From: Dactylonectria macrodidyma
Taxonomy: Eukaryota > Ascomycota > Sordariomycetes > Hypocreales > Nectriaceae
NCBI GenBank assembly: GCA_020744425.1
Contig: JAGMUV010000005.1
Coordinates: 3,782,001-3,846,000, forward strand
Direction: 5' to 3'
Length of the DNA stretch: 64,000 nt
Shown here piece after piece: positions 11,252-21,117 of this stretch. The position numbers and the translations under genes are program-made. Under the pieces are notes generated by a model. It saw only the letters and a list, made by a program, of their open reading frames with translations, was not told where the DNA came from and ran no database searches. The first letter of the stretch is position 1. Each line of letters opens with the position of its first letter.

Positions 11252-12209
11252 TTAAGCAGCAAGGCCCTTGCTGACGGTCTTGATGATGCTATCGTATTCG
11301 ATGTCATCGGCGTCGTTGGCCTGCAGCTCGACGGCAATACCGGTGAGTGATCGCTTGAGGGCCTCCTTAGAAGAAGCGTAGATCATCTTGGGCTGTTGCG
11401 GTTGGTGGGTCAGTACAATTGCTACACAAATCAGCAAAGGGATGACGCGGGGAGCGCACCTGGATACCGGCATCATCGGGGGACCAGGCGATGAAGGCAA
11501 TCTTGTTTCTGTCAGATTGTCAGATGCTGTCATGGGTCGACGAGTAAAAAAGGCGAGGGGGTTGCATACCGGGTTCCGTCGCCGGAAGCTAGTTGATACT
11601 CGAAGTCGTAGACGGCGTATCGGGGACCCTTGCCGACAACACCCTATTGTGGGGGGTTAGAAATGGCGGTGCTTGGCGGGCGGTGCTTGGCGGGCGGTGC
11701 TTAGCGACCACGGCCAGGGTCATTGTGTTTGAACAAACATACCGCGCGGTTCTTGGAGGTGGCCTTGATGAGCTTGTCGCGGAAGTCCTCCCAGTCAGCG
11801 TCCTTGGAGGTGTGCTCGACCTCGATCTCCTTGTAGTTGTCCGACAGCTTGAAGACGATGTACTTGAGCGTCTTGGAGAGCTTCAGCTCGTTGTAGGCAG
11901 AGATGCACTCTTGCGAGACGGTGGCACTGGAGAGCGGTGGTGGGTTAGCGCCCGGTTCCAAGGTTGGAGGTGGCCGTGGCCATTCTGTATTAGTAGATAG
12001 GTAGGTAGGTAGGTAGGTTGCAAGCTTCGCGGCGCCGTCGTGGTCGAGGCTGACGAGAGGAGCGTAACCGTTTGAAGGCGGAGGTGGAGGAAGGTGAGGC
12101 AGGATGAGGGAAAGGAAGCGAGGAGGACGAACCCGGATTGAGACTGTAGATGGTGTTAGACGAAACAAAAGATGGCATCATGGGCGGTTGTCATGATGGA
12201 GCTTACCAT
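11252..12209 (-). CDS. Cofilin/ADF actin-severing protein, six exons
   Basis: Exons in transcript order: 12207-12209 (ATG only), 12133-12143 (11 nt), 11743-11926, 11570-11643, 11460-11508, 11252-11392. They join in frame to 153 residues starting MSQSGATVSQECISAYNELK. Donors are GTAAGC, GTTCGT, GTATGT, GTATGC and GTGCGC. Family marks are the N-terminal S-G-V/A region regulated by phosphorylation in some species, KGPRYAVYDFEYQL, FIAWSPDDAGI and the long actin-binding helix PKMIYASSKEALKRSL (about 107-122). The length equals the usual 140-155. Cofilin binds ADP-actin, severs and depolymerises filaments, and drives actin turnover at hyphal tips and septa. The start follows from the splice chain: no other ATG gives the conserved N terminus. 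Intron 2 (206 bp) contains a TAGG tandem run, and intron 3 a 14-bp tandem repeat. Confidence 0.93.
11665..11702. repeat. 14-bp tandem repeat in cofilin intron
   Basis: Nearly three exact copies of GGCGGTGCTTGGCG / CGGTGCTTGGCGGG lie inside the intron at 11644-11742. The repeat accounts for this intron being longer than the neighbouring 61- and 67-bp introns. Confidence 0.8.
11997..12018. repeat. TAGG tetranucleotide run in cofilin intron 2
   Basis: Five tandem TAGG units. The same motif, in either orientation, recurs in several intergenic tracts of this window. Confidence 0.85.
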
Positions 12210-13207
12210 GGTTGCGGTCTACGTCAAAGGACGGATGTTTAGGGATGAGGGGTGGTCTGAAGCGGGAGCTTGCTGTTAGCTGTCGTGGCGGTAGAGAAGG
12301 CGGGGGGAGGGGGGTTTGGAAGATAAGGCGGGACAATATAGGCCAGACAGAAGTGAGACTTTTGGTGGAGGTAACGGGAAGAGTTGAAGTGGACAGCGGG
12401 ACGGGACAGAGGACGGGGACGGGCGTACCGGAATTACGAAAGGCTGAGGGAGAGAGAGATGCCTGGAGAGGTTCGCGATGAAGGAGCAAGGACGGAGGTG
12501 GTGGATGTGGTGGACGTATCTTGGTTTGGGGGTTGGTTGGGCGGGTTAGGCGGCGCTATGAGCGAGGGGCGGGGCCTTTTGCGGGAGAAAAACACCACTC
12601 CTGATGGAGGGGTTGGCCGTGAGATGGCCCCCACGTGACTCTCCCAGCGTGCGTGTCAAGGGTACGAAACCCGTTGTCGAGTTACTAATGATCCAGCCTT
12701 TCCAAGGGCCCGTCTGCGAGGCATCAGTCAAATGCAAGGCATCACTCATATCCCATGCTCACTTCCCTCAATAAGAAATCATTCCTCGCACAAAGAACCA
12801 CGGCGATTACCCCCTCGACTTGCCTGACCTATGTTGTTACCCGTTGCCTAGGAGGCAGCAACACAACACCAAAAAGACAGGGCAATTGCACCATCATCAT
12901 GTCGATCACACCCACACTCATCACCATGAAACTGAAAAACTGGGAATTCCTGGGGTTGCTCATCTCGTACAAGGATCTTTTTTTCCCTTTCATTCAACTT
13001 TTTTTCTTTTCCTTTCTAAAACCAACAGTGCTACTGTACAGGGCTCAAGCGGCCGAAATCTGCAAGGGGTATGAAGACAAGGTCGTAAATAAGTAGTAGA
13101 GGGGAGATTTGCAAGGCCGCTTGATCCGTCCCGTTGAGACAAGCAACACCATGTGCGCCGTACCCAGTCCAGCGGTGTTATACATCGTTCATATATCATC
13201 CATTCGT
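12210..13207. other. Intergenic region, cofilin promoter and HSP60 3' flank
   Basis: About 1 kb. The side next to cofilin is G-rich on the plus strand, that is C/T-rich in the sense of transcription, as in a fungal leader. The side next to HSP60 contains T runs (12979-13016). I see no gene. Confidence 0.6.
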
Positions 13208-13924
13208 TTACATCATACCACCCATACCACCCATACCACCCATGCCGCCCATGCCACCCATGGGAGGACCACCGGGACCCTTCTCTTCAGGGGCGTCGAC
13301 AATGGTGACCTCGGTGGTGCCCAGTAGAGAGGCAATACCGCTGGCGTCGGTGAGGCCGGTGCGGACAACCTTGAAGGGGTCCAGAATACCGGCAGCGATC
13401 ATGTCGACGTACTCGCCCTTGGAGCTGTCGAAGCCCTTGTTGAAATCGCCGGCGTGCTCGTCAGTGAGCTTGCCAACGACGACGGCACCCTCGAGGCCAG
13501 CGTTCTCAATGATGGTGCGGGCGGGGCGGGTGATGGCGCTCTTGACAATGTTGACTCCGAGCTGCTGGTCGAAGTTGGCAGTCTTGACCTCGTTCAGGGC
13601 GTTGACGGAGGCCTTGATCAGAGCAGTACCACCACCGGGTAGGATACCCTCCTCGACGGCGGCGCGGGTGGCGTTCAAGGCATCGACGAATCGGTCCTTC
13701 TTCTCACCGACTTCGACCTCGGAGGAGCCACCGACCTTGATGACGGCGACACCACCAGAGAGCTTGGCTAGACGCTCCTGGAGCTTCTCCTTCTCGTACT
13801 CAGAGGTGGTGGGGTCGGTAATGACACCGCGGATCTGTTCGCATCGCTGAGAAATGCTGTCCTTGGCGCCGCTGCCGTTGAGGAGGATGGTGTCCTCCTT
13901 GGTGATGGTGATGGAGCCAGTGGA

Positions 13925-13959
<35 letters not shown>

Positions 13960-14339
13960 TGTCGAGCTCATCGGTGAAGACGGTGCCGTTGGTGAGGACG
14001 GCAAGATCGCCGAGGATGGACTTGCGGTTGTCACCGAAGCCGGGAGCCTTGACGGCGGCAACCTGGAGCTGACCGCGGAGCTTGTTCAGGATGCAGACGG
14101 CGAGAGCCTCACCCTCAATATCCTCAGCAATGATGACGAGGGGTCGTCGCTGCTGGGTGGAGACCTCGAGGGCGGGGATGATGTCCTGAACGGCCGAGAT
14201 CTTCTTCTCAGAGAGGAGAATCAGGGGGTTCTCGAACTCAACTTTCTGGGACTTGGTGTCGGTGATGAAGTAGGGGGAAACGAAACCGCGGTCGAATCGC
14301 ATGCCCTCAGTGACCTCGAGCTCATCTAGAACGGTCTTG

Positions 14340-14371
<32 letters not shown>

Positions 14372-15086
14372 AACCTTCTCCATGGCGTTGGCAATCATGG
14401 CACCAATGTGCTGGTCGCTGTTGGCGGAGATGGTGGCGACCTGAGCGATCTCGGCGCTGGTGGTGATGTCACGCTTGTTCTTCTGAAGGTACTCGACAAC
14501 GGCGTCGACGGAGGCCTGGATACCGCGGCGGAGATCCATGGGGTTGCAGCCGGCAGCAACGTTCTTGACGGTCTCGGAGAAGATGGCACGGGCGAGGACA
14601 GTGGCGGTGGTGGTACCGTCACCAGCGACCTCGTTGGTCTTGGAGGCCACATCCTGGAGGAGCTTGGCACCGAGGTTCTCGAACTTGTCCTTGAGGGTCA
14701 CGGCACGGGCGACGGTTACACCATCTGTGAAAAGTTAGAAGCGGTTTATGAATTGAATAATTAGGCATCTTAAACGAACCCTTGGTGATCTTAGGCGAGC
14801 CAAAGCTGGACTCAATGAGGACATTTCGGCCCTTGGGTCCGAGGGTGGTGGCCACGGCTTTGGCAAGGGTGTCGACACCGGCGAGGAGAGCGGCACGACC
14901 CTCAACACCAAACTTAAGCTCCTATGGTGCACGTTAGAAAGTGATTTTATACGGAACTCAATCTTCAAGAAATCTTACCTTGTGGGCAAATCGGAGCTGC
15001 TGACCAAGGCCAGCTCCGGCCCGGTACTTGGTGGCGGCCGATGAGAGGACGGAGGCCCTCGCCCGGGAGCTCAATGCGCGCTGCAT
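13208..15086 (-). CDS. HSP60: Mitochondrial chaperonin Hsp60 (GroEL family)
   Basis: Three exons, 14979-15086, 14780-14921 and 13208-14724, separated by 57- and 55-bp introns (donors GTAAGA and GTTCGT; phases 0 and 1), give 588 residues. The first ~36 residues ([16 protein letters not shown]...LRFAHK) are basic, Ser/Ala-rich and lack acids, a mitochondrial presequence. The mature part starts [14 protein letters not shown]. It has the ATP-binding [12 protein letters not shown], the chaperonin signature [12 protein letters not shown] near residue 440 and the C-terminal GGM repeats (MGGMGGMGG...M) that line the cavity. Hsp60 folds imported matrix proteins with Hsp10. Length agrees with other fungal Hsp60. 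The start is the only ATG giving a presequence in frame. I did not find a convincing perfect heat-shock element by eye in the upstream 300 bp. Confidence 0.97.
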
Positions 15087-15934
15087 GATTGTGAATTAAG
15101 AAGATGAGGATACGAGAGGAAACTACGAAGGCGAAAGCAGCAGGCTCGCAGTCTTTCGTCTTTGGAGGAGACAAAGGCGGAAGTATTCCAGAGCAAGTGG
15201 ACGAGTAAAGGTCGGGGAGGGAGGAGGTTGATATGATGGGCAAAACTGGAGAAAGCTCATGCCCCAAAAAAATTGTTGCCGGAGGGTCGGCAAAACATCC
15301 ACCCAGAGGCGACGCTAGTCCCGAATCGTCATGGTCTCGGCCCCGACCACTTTCTACTTCTTTCCAACGACATCTGCGTGCAGGTGAGCGCAGCCGGCGC
15401 ACAATTAATACTGGGTAAACCCGCCGTCGATATAGCCGAGGAGAACGAATTCGATTTAAGCCGGGGGGATTTTGGGATTTTTCAGCATGAACCAGCCGCT
15501 GCAGCGCTGACGAGGCGTGGGGCTGCCTGACAAATGGCCCATTTGGGGTTCGCTGCCTGAGTTACAGGGCTCGCAGTAGCCTCGTCCTCCCCGTCGGCAT
15601 GCAGGAACTCATTGCCGAGTGCATCGGGTGCTGGCTCCGATCTGAAGATGGCTTCATGGGCATGGCTTCATGCGGATAGATTCACCAGGGAAAAATCACA
15701 GAGATGGAGTTTTGGGTGTATGTGTATCTCATTGCCAGCCTCTCATGTCAAATATCAAGGGCTCAAGTCTGTGTATAATTATCATCATTCATAGCAAAGT
15801 CCACTTCCGCGTCCAACTCCAGTCATCTCATGATTCATAGCAAAGCTTCGAATTCTAGTCCCAGTGCTCTGCGTCCAACTTTAGTCTAGCAAGAAAGAAA
15901 ATAAAAGACAATAAAAGGCACGACAGCGACAAAC
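15087..15934. other. Intergenic region upstream of HSP60
   Basis: This 0.85 kb holds the HSP60 promoter and the 3' flank of the next minus-strand gene. An imperfect direct duplication is visible: ATTCATAGCAAAG at 15787-15799 and 15833-15845, each followed by GCGTCCAACT and an AGTC. I see no gene. Confidence 0.6.
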
Positions 15935-17126
15935 TCAACGACGGATGGACTCGAAAAGATCCGACCATTGTTCATAATGGTCGTTTGACATGCCTCCATA
16001 TACCGGAGGCTGCCCAAAAGAATTGGTCGACGAGGTTGATGAGTTGCGATTGTGGCCATAAAGAACATAATCGGAGATGTCGGGAATGTCGGGGAATTCC
16101 ACCCACTCCTCGCCCTTGCACTCCGAGGTGCTTGCGTCCCAGAATGGCTGCTTGTAAGGCCCGAAGTCAGAGTTCTGAAACTGCTGCTTGGGAGAGGGAG
16201 TGAGTGGTATCGCGGAAGGCGTCGAGCCATGTGCCGTGGTGGAACCTTGCTGTAAGGCGTGGAGTTGCGCGTACATGTGAGGGGATCCTTGCTGAACGCT
16301 GGGCTGGGTGGCATAGAGACCCTCTTGCTCATAGCCGTTCATTGGAGAGGGAACATAACTGTTCATGGGAGAGGACTGCTCAGTGTACTGGCTCTCGGCA
16401 GATGCTTGAAAATTGTGGCTCTGGGAAGAAGGTGACTCTGAGAAGTCGTCGCTTTCTGTCTCTGCCTCCTCGTCTTGGAAAGGGTCTGCCATGGACTCCT
16501 CATGAACGCCAAAAGCATCGGGGAGGTTAAATCGCCGATCTTCGTACTTCTCGGAGAAGAGAACAGGACGAGTCTCATACTTGTTGCCACCATCCTGGTC
16601 CTTTCGGACGTAGCCACGGATGTCTCGATCAATGGGAGAAGATCCATGGCGATGGGGTGGAGGAGGAACTAAGTGACCTTCAGCAATGAGTTCCTTGCGG
16701 AGACGGACAAGATGCTGAGTGCAAGCGTTGCCGCTTGAACCGGGGTTCATGCTGTGGGCAACCTGATCCCATGGCAACTCAATCTTTCTCTCATTACAGG
16801 CGTGCACGAGATGCAGCATCATTTTCTCCATCATTCGAGGACCTGTGGTCATTGTTAGCCTGGTTGATTGGAAGTCAGGGAGAGAACTCACGATTCCAGG
16901 AGATGAGGTTGCGTCCGGGCACACGGCCATTTCCGCGGCGCTGCTCTTCGGTGGGGAGACGACTTGTGTAATTGTACTCGCGGGCGGTCTTCTTGACAGG
17001 AGTCTTAGGAGTGACAGGAGTGAGAGGAGTGCTTGCGGCCTTGGCCAACTTGGAAGGAGAGCGGCGAGTCTGAGCAGGGGTGCGGCCAGCCCTGGCAGGG
17101 ATCTTCTTGTCAGAACCAGGAGCCAT
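15935..17126 (-). CDS. Putative nuclear protein with Myb/SANT-like helical domain (array member M1)
   Basis: Exons 16892-17126 and 15935-16842 (intron 16843-16891, donor GTGAGT, acceptor ACAG, phase 1) give 380 residues. Residues 1-60 are basic and rich in TP/SP (KLAKAASTPLTPVTPKTPVKK), possible Cdk sites and a nuclear signal. After GRNLISWNR the spliced protein reads PRMMEKMMLHLVHACNERK, then LPWDQVAHSMNPGSSGNACTQHLVRLRKELIAEG (about 80-135). That is three predicted helices with a Trp in helix 2 and QHL at the start of helix 3, the layout of a Myb/SANT-like DNA-binding unit. The remaining ~245 residues are Ser/Gln/Pro-rich, with acidic and aromatic patches (WVEFPDIPDISDYVLYG) resembling a transactivation region. 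The start at 17126 was preferred to an upstream in-frame ATG because it gives a compact basic N terminus. The precise function is unknown to me. Confidence 0.7.
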
Positions 17127-18255
17127 GATTGAGGTTGGGGAAGTGTTCAAAGAATAGGTCAAAGAAGTGATCAAAGAAGTGGCCAGGCAGGTGTTCGAGG
17201 AACTGTTCAGAGAGCTGATCAAAGATACGCTCGAAGAAGGGTTTGAAGACGTAAAAATGCGCGTAAAGAAGTGGTCAGAGAGGTGTTTGAAGAACTATTC
17301 AGAGAACTGTTGACAGATACGTTCGAAGAAGAGCTCAAGATGGAAAGAAAGTGTCAAGGTGACTGGACTAATAAGCAGTCAGTTTCTGATGCTTGTCGGT
17401 CTCTCTTGCCCGGCCCCAAGAAAGAGCATTTAAGCGAGCAGAGGCAGAGCAAGTTACTTACTGAGAGTGCTTGCGGTGAGTTGCTAATATCAACGAGACG
17501 AGTAATCAAGACGTTTATAGAATAGTTTGAGGAAGACTGCTTCTGAAGAAGTTCGTGGTACTGAGGCTGTCGTGTGTGTGTGGGTGGGAGGAGAGAAAGC
17601 GAGCAAGGAAGTCAGAGTTGGGAAGATTTTACAGGAGAGGGAATGAGAGCAAAATTCACGGAGCCAATGAGGGTTTCCACTTTAACACTTTCTTCGGCAG
17701 GCTCGCATGAAGGATTGGCCAGTTAAATGCAGTGACAGCTGTGATGGCAACTGTCATTTGTGTTGCGATTGCCGGCGATAGCTTCAAATCAACGGGTTGG
17801 GCAGTTGGCAACGACTGTCAAGGCGCACGAGCCCCTCTTTCGAATTTTTGCTTCAGAATTTTTCATTAGAGAAAAAGCAGAAATCAAGAAACTAATGACG
17901 TCGGTAATGTGCTCGGTCTGTCAGGGCTTTGATGCAGGGCTTTGTCGATGAGAAGTGGCTGCACGGGGCAGAAAGGGGGTTGGAACCGTTTCTTGGTGTT
18001 GACCCAGTTCCTAAAGTCGAAGCAACATGTGGGCCTCCAGTCCACTGGGAATACCCGTAGAGGGCATAAGAAGAGGATACCCAAATAAGATATCCATATA
18101 GGATACATCGGGTTCCTCTTCACTTAATGGTGGAGTTGGGCATACTGTCGAGTTAGCAACTACAGGTGTCTAGACAACCCGCCTTGGATATAATAATGAT
18201 GTGTTATCAACGCTCGCTTCTGAAATCAATCGCTATGGTATCCTCCTAGTCCAGA
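17127..18255. other. Intergenic region with an internal duplication
   Basis: About 1.1 kb upstream of M1. The part nearest M1 contains two diverged copies of a 49-bp segment (listed separately). The rest is AT-richer and shows no gene-like frame. Confidence 0.6.
17191..17331 (+). repeat. Two diverged copies of a 49-bp segment, 92 bp apart
   Basis: Copy 1 at 17191-17239 (GTGTTCGAGGAACTGTTCAG...) and copy 2 at 17283-17331 (GTGTTTGAAGAACTATTCAG...) differ at about eight positions. Most differences are C/T or G/A transitions. Both would read V-F-E-E-L-F-R-E-L on the plus strand, but no start or splice context supports translation. They sit in the presumed leader or promoter of M1. Confidence 0.7.
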
Positions 18256-19530
18256 TCATAGCTGAGACCCAAATACCTTCTTCATCATCCTCCTCATTTT
18301 CCCTTTGCTCCTCCGACCAAGCCCTTGCGGTCTGGTGCCGCAGACGTGTGCCGATCTCAAATCCCGTCCCCGACCAGCCACCTGAAGCCTGCGGGTCTCC
18401 ACCTCGGCAGCCATCGATTGAATCTTCCGTGATCGTATTTCGAGGTCCAGAATGACCTTTTGTTGCGCCTCCAGGATGTCTTTGAATGAGTCCTGGGTTT
18501 GTTGCTGGACGGCTGCGTTGACGACCTCATTGATTGCTACAGGGAGGTTCATGACAACTTGCGAGAGAAGACTGGTGAGGTCGGTGGCTATGGTGAGCTG
18601 TTCGTCTGTAGCGTGGACAATTTTGGTGGCCTTGTTGAGGTATCCTCCTGTCACTTTGACGTTCTCGGTAGCCTTGGTGAGTTGCTCTGTTGTCGCTGTG
18701 AGCTGTTCGGATGCAGCTTGCATGTTCTTGGACTGAGGGTCGAACATGGAGAGCAGCGCTGCGTTGGTCTTGGTTTGTTGTTCCAGCACGCGGTAGTGCA
18801 TGTCGATTTGCCGAGCAAGGGAGCTGTTTTGGTTGCTGAAGGTCGCATTCTCCTTATGAAGGTTACCGACATTCAAACGAAGGGGCCCAGTGGCATCTGA
18901 AAGCGTTTGCTCGATCGTTTGCTCGACGATGGAATAGAAGTCGTCACTGACATTCTCGAGATCAAGCTGCGCCGGCTCCGAGATGCTGCGTTGCCTGGAT
19001 GTGTCGCTCGTAGCATGGAAATGCCGTGTTTCTTGTTGTACTGATCGGAGGTAGGAGTCGACTCTTCGAGTTGCCTCTGCAAAGTCCTGACCCTCGTCGA
19101 TGGAGGCATCGCGATCGAAGATGCGGCGAGCGACCTCAACCCGGAGTTGATTGTAGGCTGTAGGAGTAGGCTCAGAAATGTCGCCACGTGTGTTTCGAAG
19201 CAGCATAAGACTCTCGTAGTCCTCAACAACAGCCTTGGAGTCCATGCATGGTGTTGTGGTGTAAGGGAGCTCTCCATTGTCGCGAGCTTGGGCTAACTGA
19301 ATCGCCATGGCGCGGATCTGACTGACAGGATAGGTAATTCCACATTCAAAAATTACGCTAGGATTAGAGGCAGGAACATCAAGGCTGGGGTTGACCGGTG
19401 ACTGGCATCTGGAGATGAATTCCTTGGCCACCGGAGAGTCTGGAGGAGTGGTCAGGCCAGCAACGGGGACGTGAGGGCTGCTGTTGCTGAATCGGCTCGA
19501 GGGCAAGGAGGGAGTAATTGGGCAAGCCAT
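18256..19530 (-). CDS. Hypothetical coiled-coil protein inside the Myb-like array
   Basis: An uninterrupted 424-residue frame starting MACPITPSLPSSRFSNSS. The first 60 residues are disordered (TTPPDSPV). About 60-190 is mixed helical with YPVSQIRAMAIQLAQ. From about 215 to 400 there is a long coiled coil built on repeats such as QLTATTEQLTKATENVK and HATDEQLTIATDLTSLLSQ. The last 35 residues are highly basic (GRRSKGKMRRMMKKVFGSQL), a possible nuclear or nucleic-acid-binding tail. I recognise no family and no catalytic motif. The upstream in-frame extension to 19704 is hydrophobic and unlikely to be translated. It lies between M1 and M2 on the same strand, but its domain is different from theirs. 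Confidence 0.6.
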   Translation of the reverse strand: MACPITPSLPSSRFSNSSPHVPVAGLTTPPDSPVAKEFISRCQSPVNPSLDVPASNPSVIFECGITYPVSQIRAMAIQLAQARDNGELPYTTTPCMDSKAVVEDYESLMLLRNTRGDISEPTPTAYNQLRVEVARRIFDRDASIDEGQDFAEATRRVDSYLRSVQQETRHFHATSDTSRQRSISEPAQLDLENVSDDFYSIVEQTIEQTLSDATGPLRLNVGNLHKENATFSNQNSSLARQIDMHYRVLEQQTKTNAALLSMFDPQSKNMQAASEQLTATTEQLTKATENVKVTGGYLNKATKIVHATDEQLTIATDLTSLLSQVVMNLPVAINEVVNAAVQQQTQDSFKDILEAQQKVILDLEIRSRKIQSMAAEVETRRLQVAGRGRDLRSAHVCGTRPQGLGRRSKGKMRRMMKKVFGSQL

Positions 19531-20507
19531 GATAGATGTCGTTGAGAGATTAAGAATTGAAGATGATGCACGGTAATGGACGGAGTTCGCGATATGTGGC
19601 TGCACTGGGTTGGATGTTAGGCGAAACAGGCTTAGCGATGGCAATGACTGACGGCAAAGAACTGAAGCCAAGACGAGGATGAAATAAAGTGATAAAGGTA
19701 TCAAGAGTGGAATATGGGCTGTGACGAGATAGAAGACTTCGTATTAATCACGGAGATTGTGGTGATGAGGGAAAGAATATATACTGATGCACGAGACTCT
19801 TGGAGGCAGAAAGAAGCGCAACGAGTCTAAGGATTGGCTGCATCGCGTTGACAATAGCTGTTGATGCAGCGGGCTTCTAGCTGGCCCGTTGTGGCTATTG
19901 AACAATGGGCCAAGTTTTGCGAACGTGAACGAGCTGAGATGGTTGAGAGTTTGTGGCGTCCTTGAATCACGGCTTCAGAATAGAGGCAAAAAAAAACTAA
20001 AAAAACTCGTGCGCCAACCACTCTCAGTAACTTCAGCGCCCGAAAATAGAAGCCGGTTGAATTTACTGCGGGTGCGAGAAGAAGAGCCCGGAGCGCTGAA
20101 TTGCCCTTCTTGGGAGACCTGAAGCCAAGCCTCAGGGCCATCTGACAGGAATGTGATCATTGTTTCGGAATCATCCCTCCCAAACGTAATGGCTACTCCT
20201 CACAGCTTGGAGATTGTAGTTATGGAAACACCAGGACTACGATATGTCACATCTAGAGAAAATTGTGTGAAAAGAATAAGGTCTCGGCTATGACAGCGTG
20301 GTGCCATTTTTTAATAAAACCTTGGTGTATCTGATAGTCAATCATGGATTGCGAGCCGTGTAGTTAATTCCCCCAAGCATCACCAGCTAACTACGTCGCA
20401 ACCAAATTAAGAACTAAGGCGTGAAGACCCATAGGCGCCCAAAGACATCCCGTTGTTTGTACCAGGCTTCCGGGTGCCAGGGAGCGTAGTAGCGGTTTGT
20501 TGATCGT
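19531..20507. other. Intergenic region
   Basis: Just under 1 kb between the coiled-coil gene and array member M2. A poly-A stretch (19988-20003) and AT-rich DNA are seen, but no gene. Confidence 0.6.
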
Positions 20508-21117
20508 TTAGGACTCCTCCTTGTCGGAAGCGGGTGCATCTAGAAGAGGGCAATGGTTAGTGACGGTTGATGCCTCGAAGAAACAGCCACGAAAACATAC
20601 CACTGAGAGAAGAGGCAGGGGAGGTAGGAGAGTCCTGTTCCTCCTGCTTGGTATCGGCTCCCTTGGCAAAGGGCTTGGTCTCATCGTCGTCAGACTCCTC
20701 CTTCTTGGGGACGCGAGATGCCCGGGTACGCTTCGCAGGCGATGCGGCAGGGGCCTTGGCCTTGCGCTTGGTAGGGGAAGCCTTCTCGCCATTGTTGGTT
20801 CCATTGGTGGACTCTTCCTTGACGGCACCGTTAGCCTTGCCAGGCTTGATGTTGTAGGACTTCAGCATTCGCTCGTATCGCTTCTGACTGTTTGTGGTGG
20901 ATTAATTTGATGCATGGAGGAAAGGTGAGCTGGTGGCACTTACGCTGCGGCCTTAGAGACGATGCTAAGATCATCGGCGACGGCTTGGAAGTCAGGCTGG
21001 CCTGGTTAGAAACGTATGCGGAAGTGAGGAGTGCCTCGAGCTTACTCGACCATTCGTGGTGTGTCCAATGCAAGTCACAAGGAACTTGACCTGGTCGGAG
21101 GGTTCTTGCTTAGACAT
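20508..21117 (-). CDS. Small Myb/SANT-like nuclear protein (array member M2), four exons
   Basis: Exons 21046-21117, 20944-20996, 20601-20887 and 20508-20539 (phases 0, 2, 1; donors GTAAGC, GTAAGT, GTATGT) give 147 residues. The N-terminal ~62 residues form three short helices: DQVKFLVTCIGHT, then RPDFQAVADDLSI, then KAAAQKRYERMLKSYNI. This is the layout shared by the array. The tail is basic then acidic: KASPTKRKAKAPAASPAKRTRASRVP followed by ESDDDETKP. This resembles a linker-histone-like or HMG-like chromatin tail. Acceptor choice for exon 2 (at 20997-20998) is set by frame and by the conserved helix 2; the AG 11 nt upstream would break the frame. The function is inferred as DNA or chromatin binding and is unproven. 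Confidence 0.75.

Noticed and set aside
15100..15460. Heat-shock element upstream of HSP60
   Set aside because: GAA/TTC triplets are present (near 15178-15187 and 15441-15453), but spacing is 3 or 4 rather than 2, so no proper element was confirmed.
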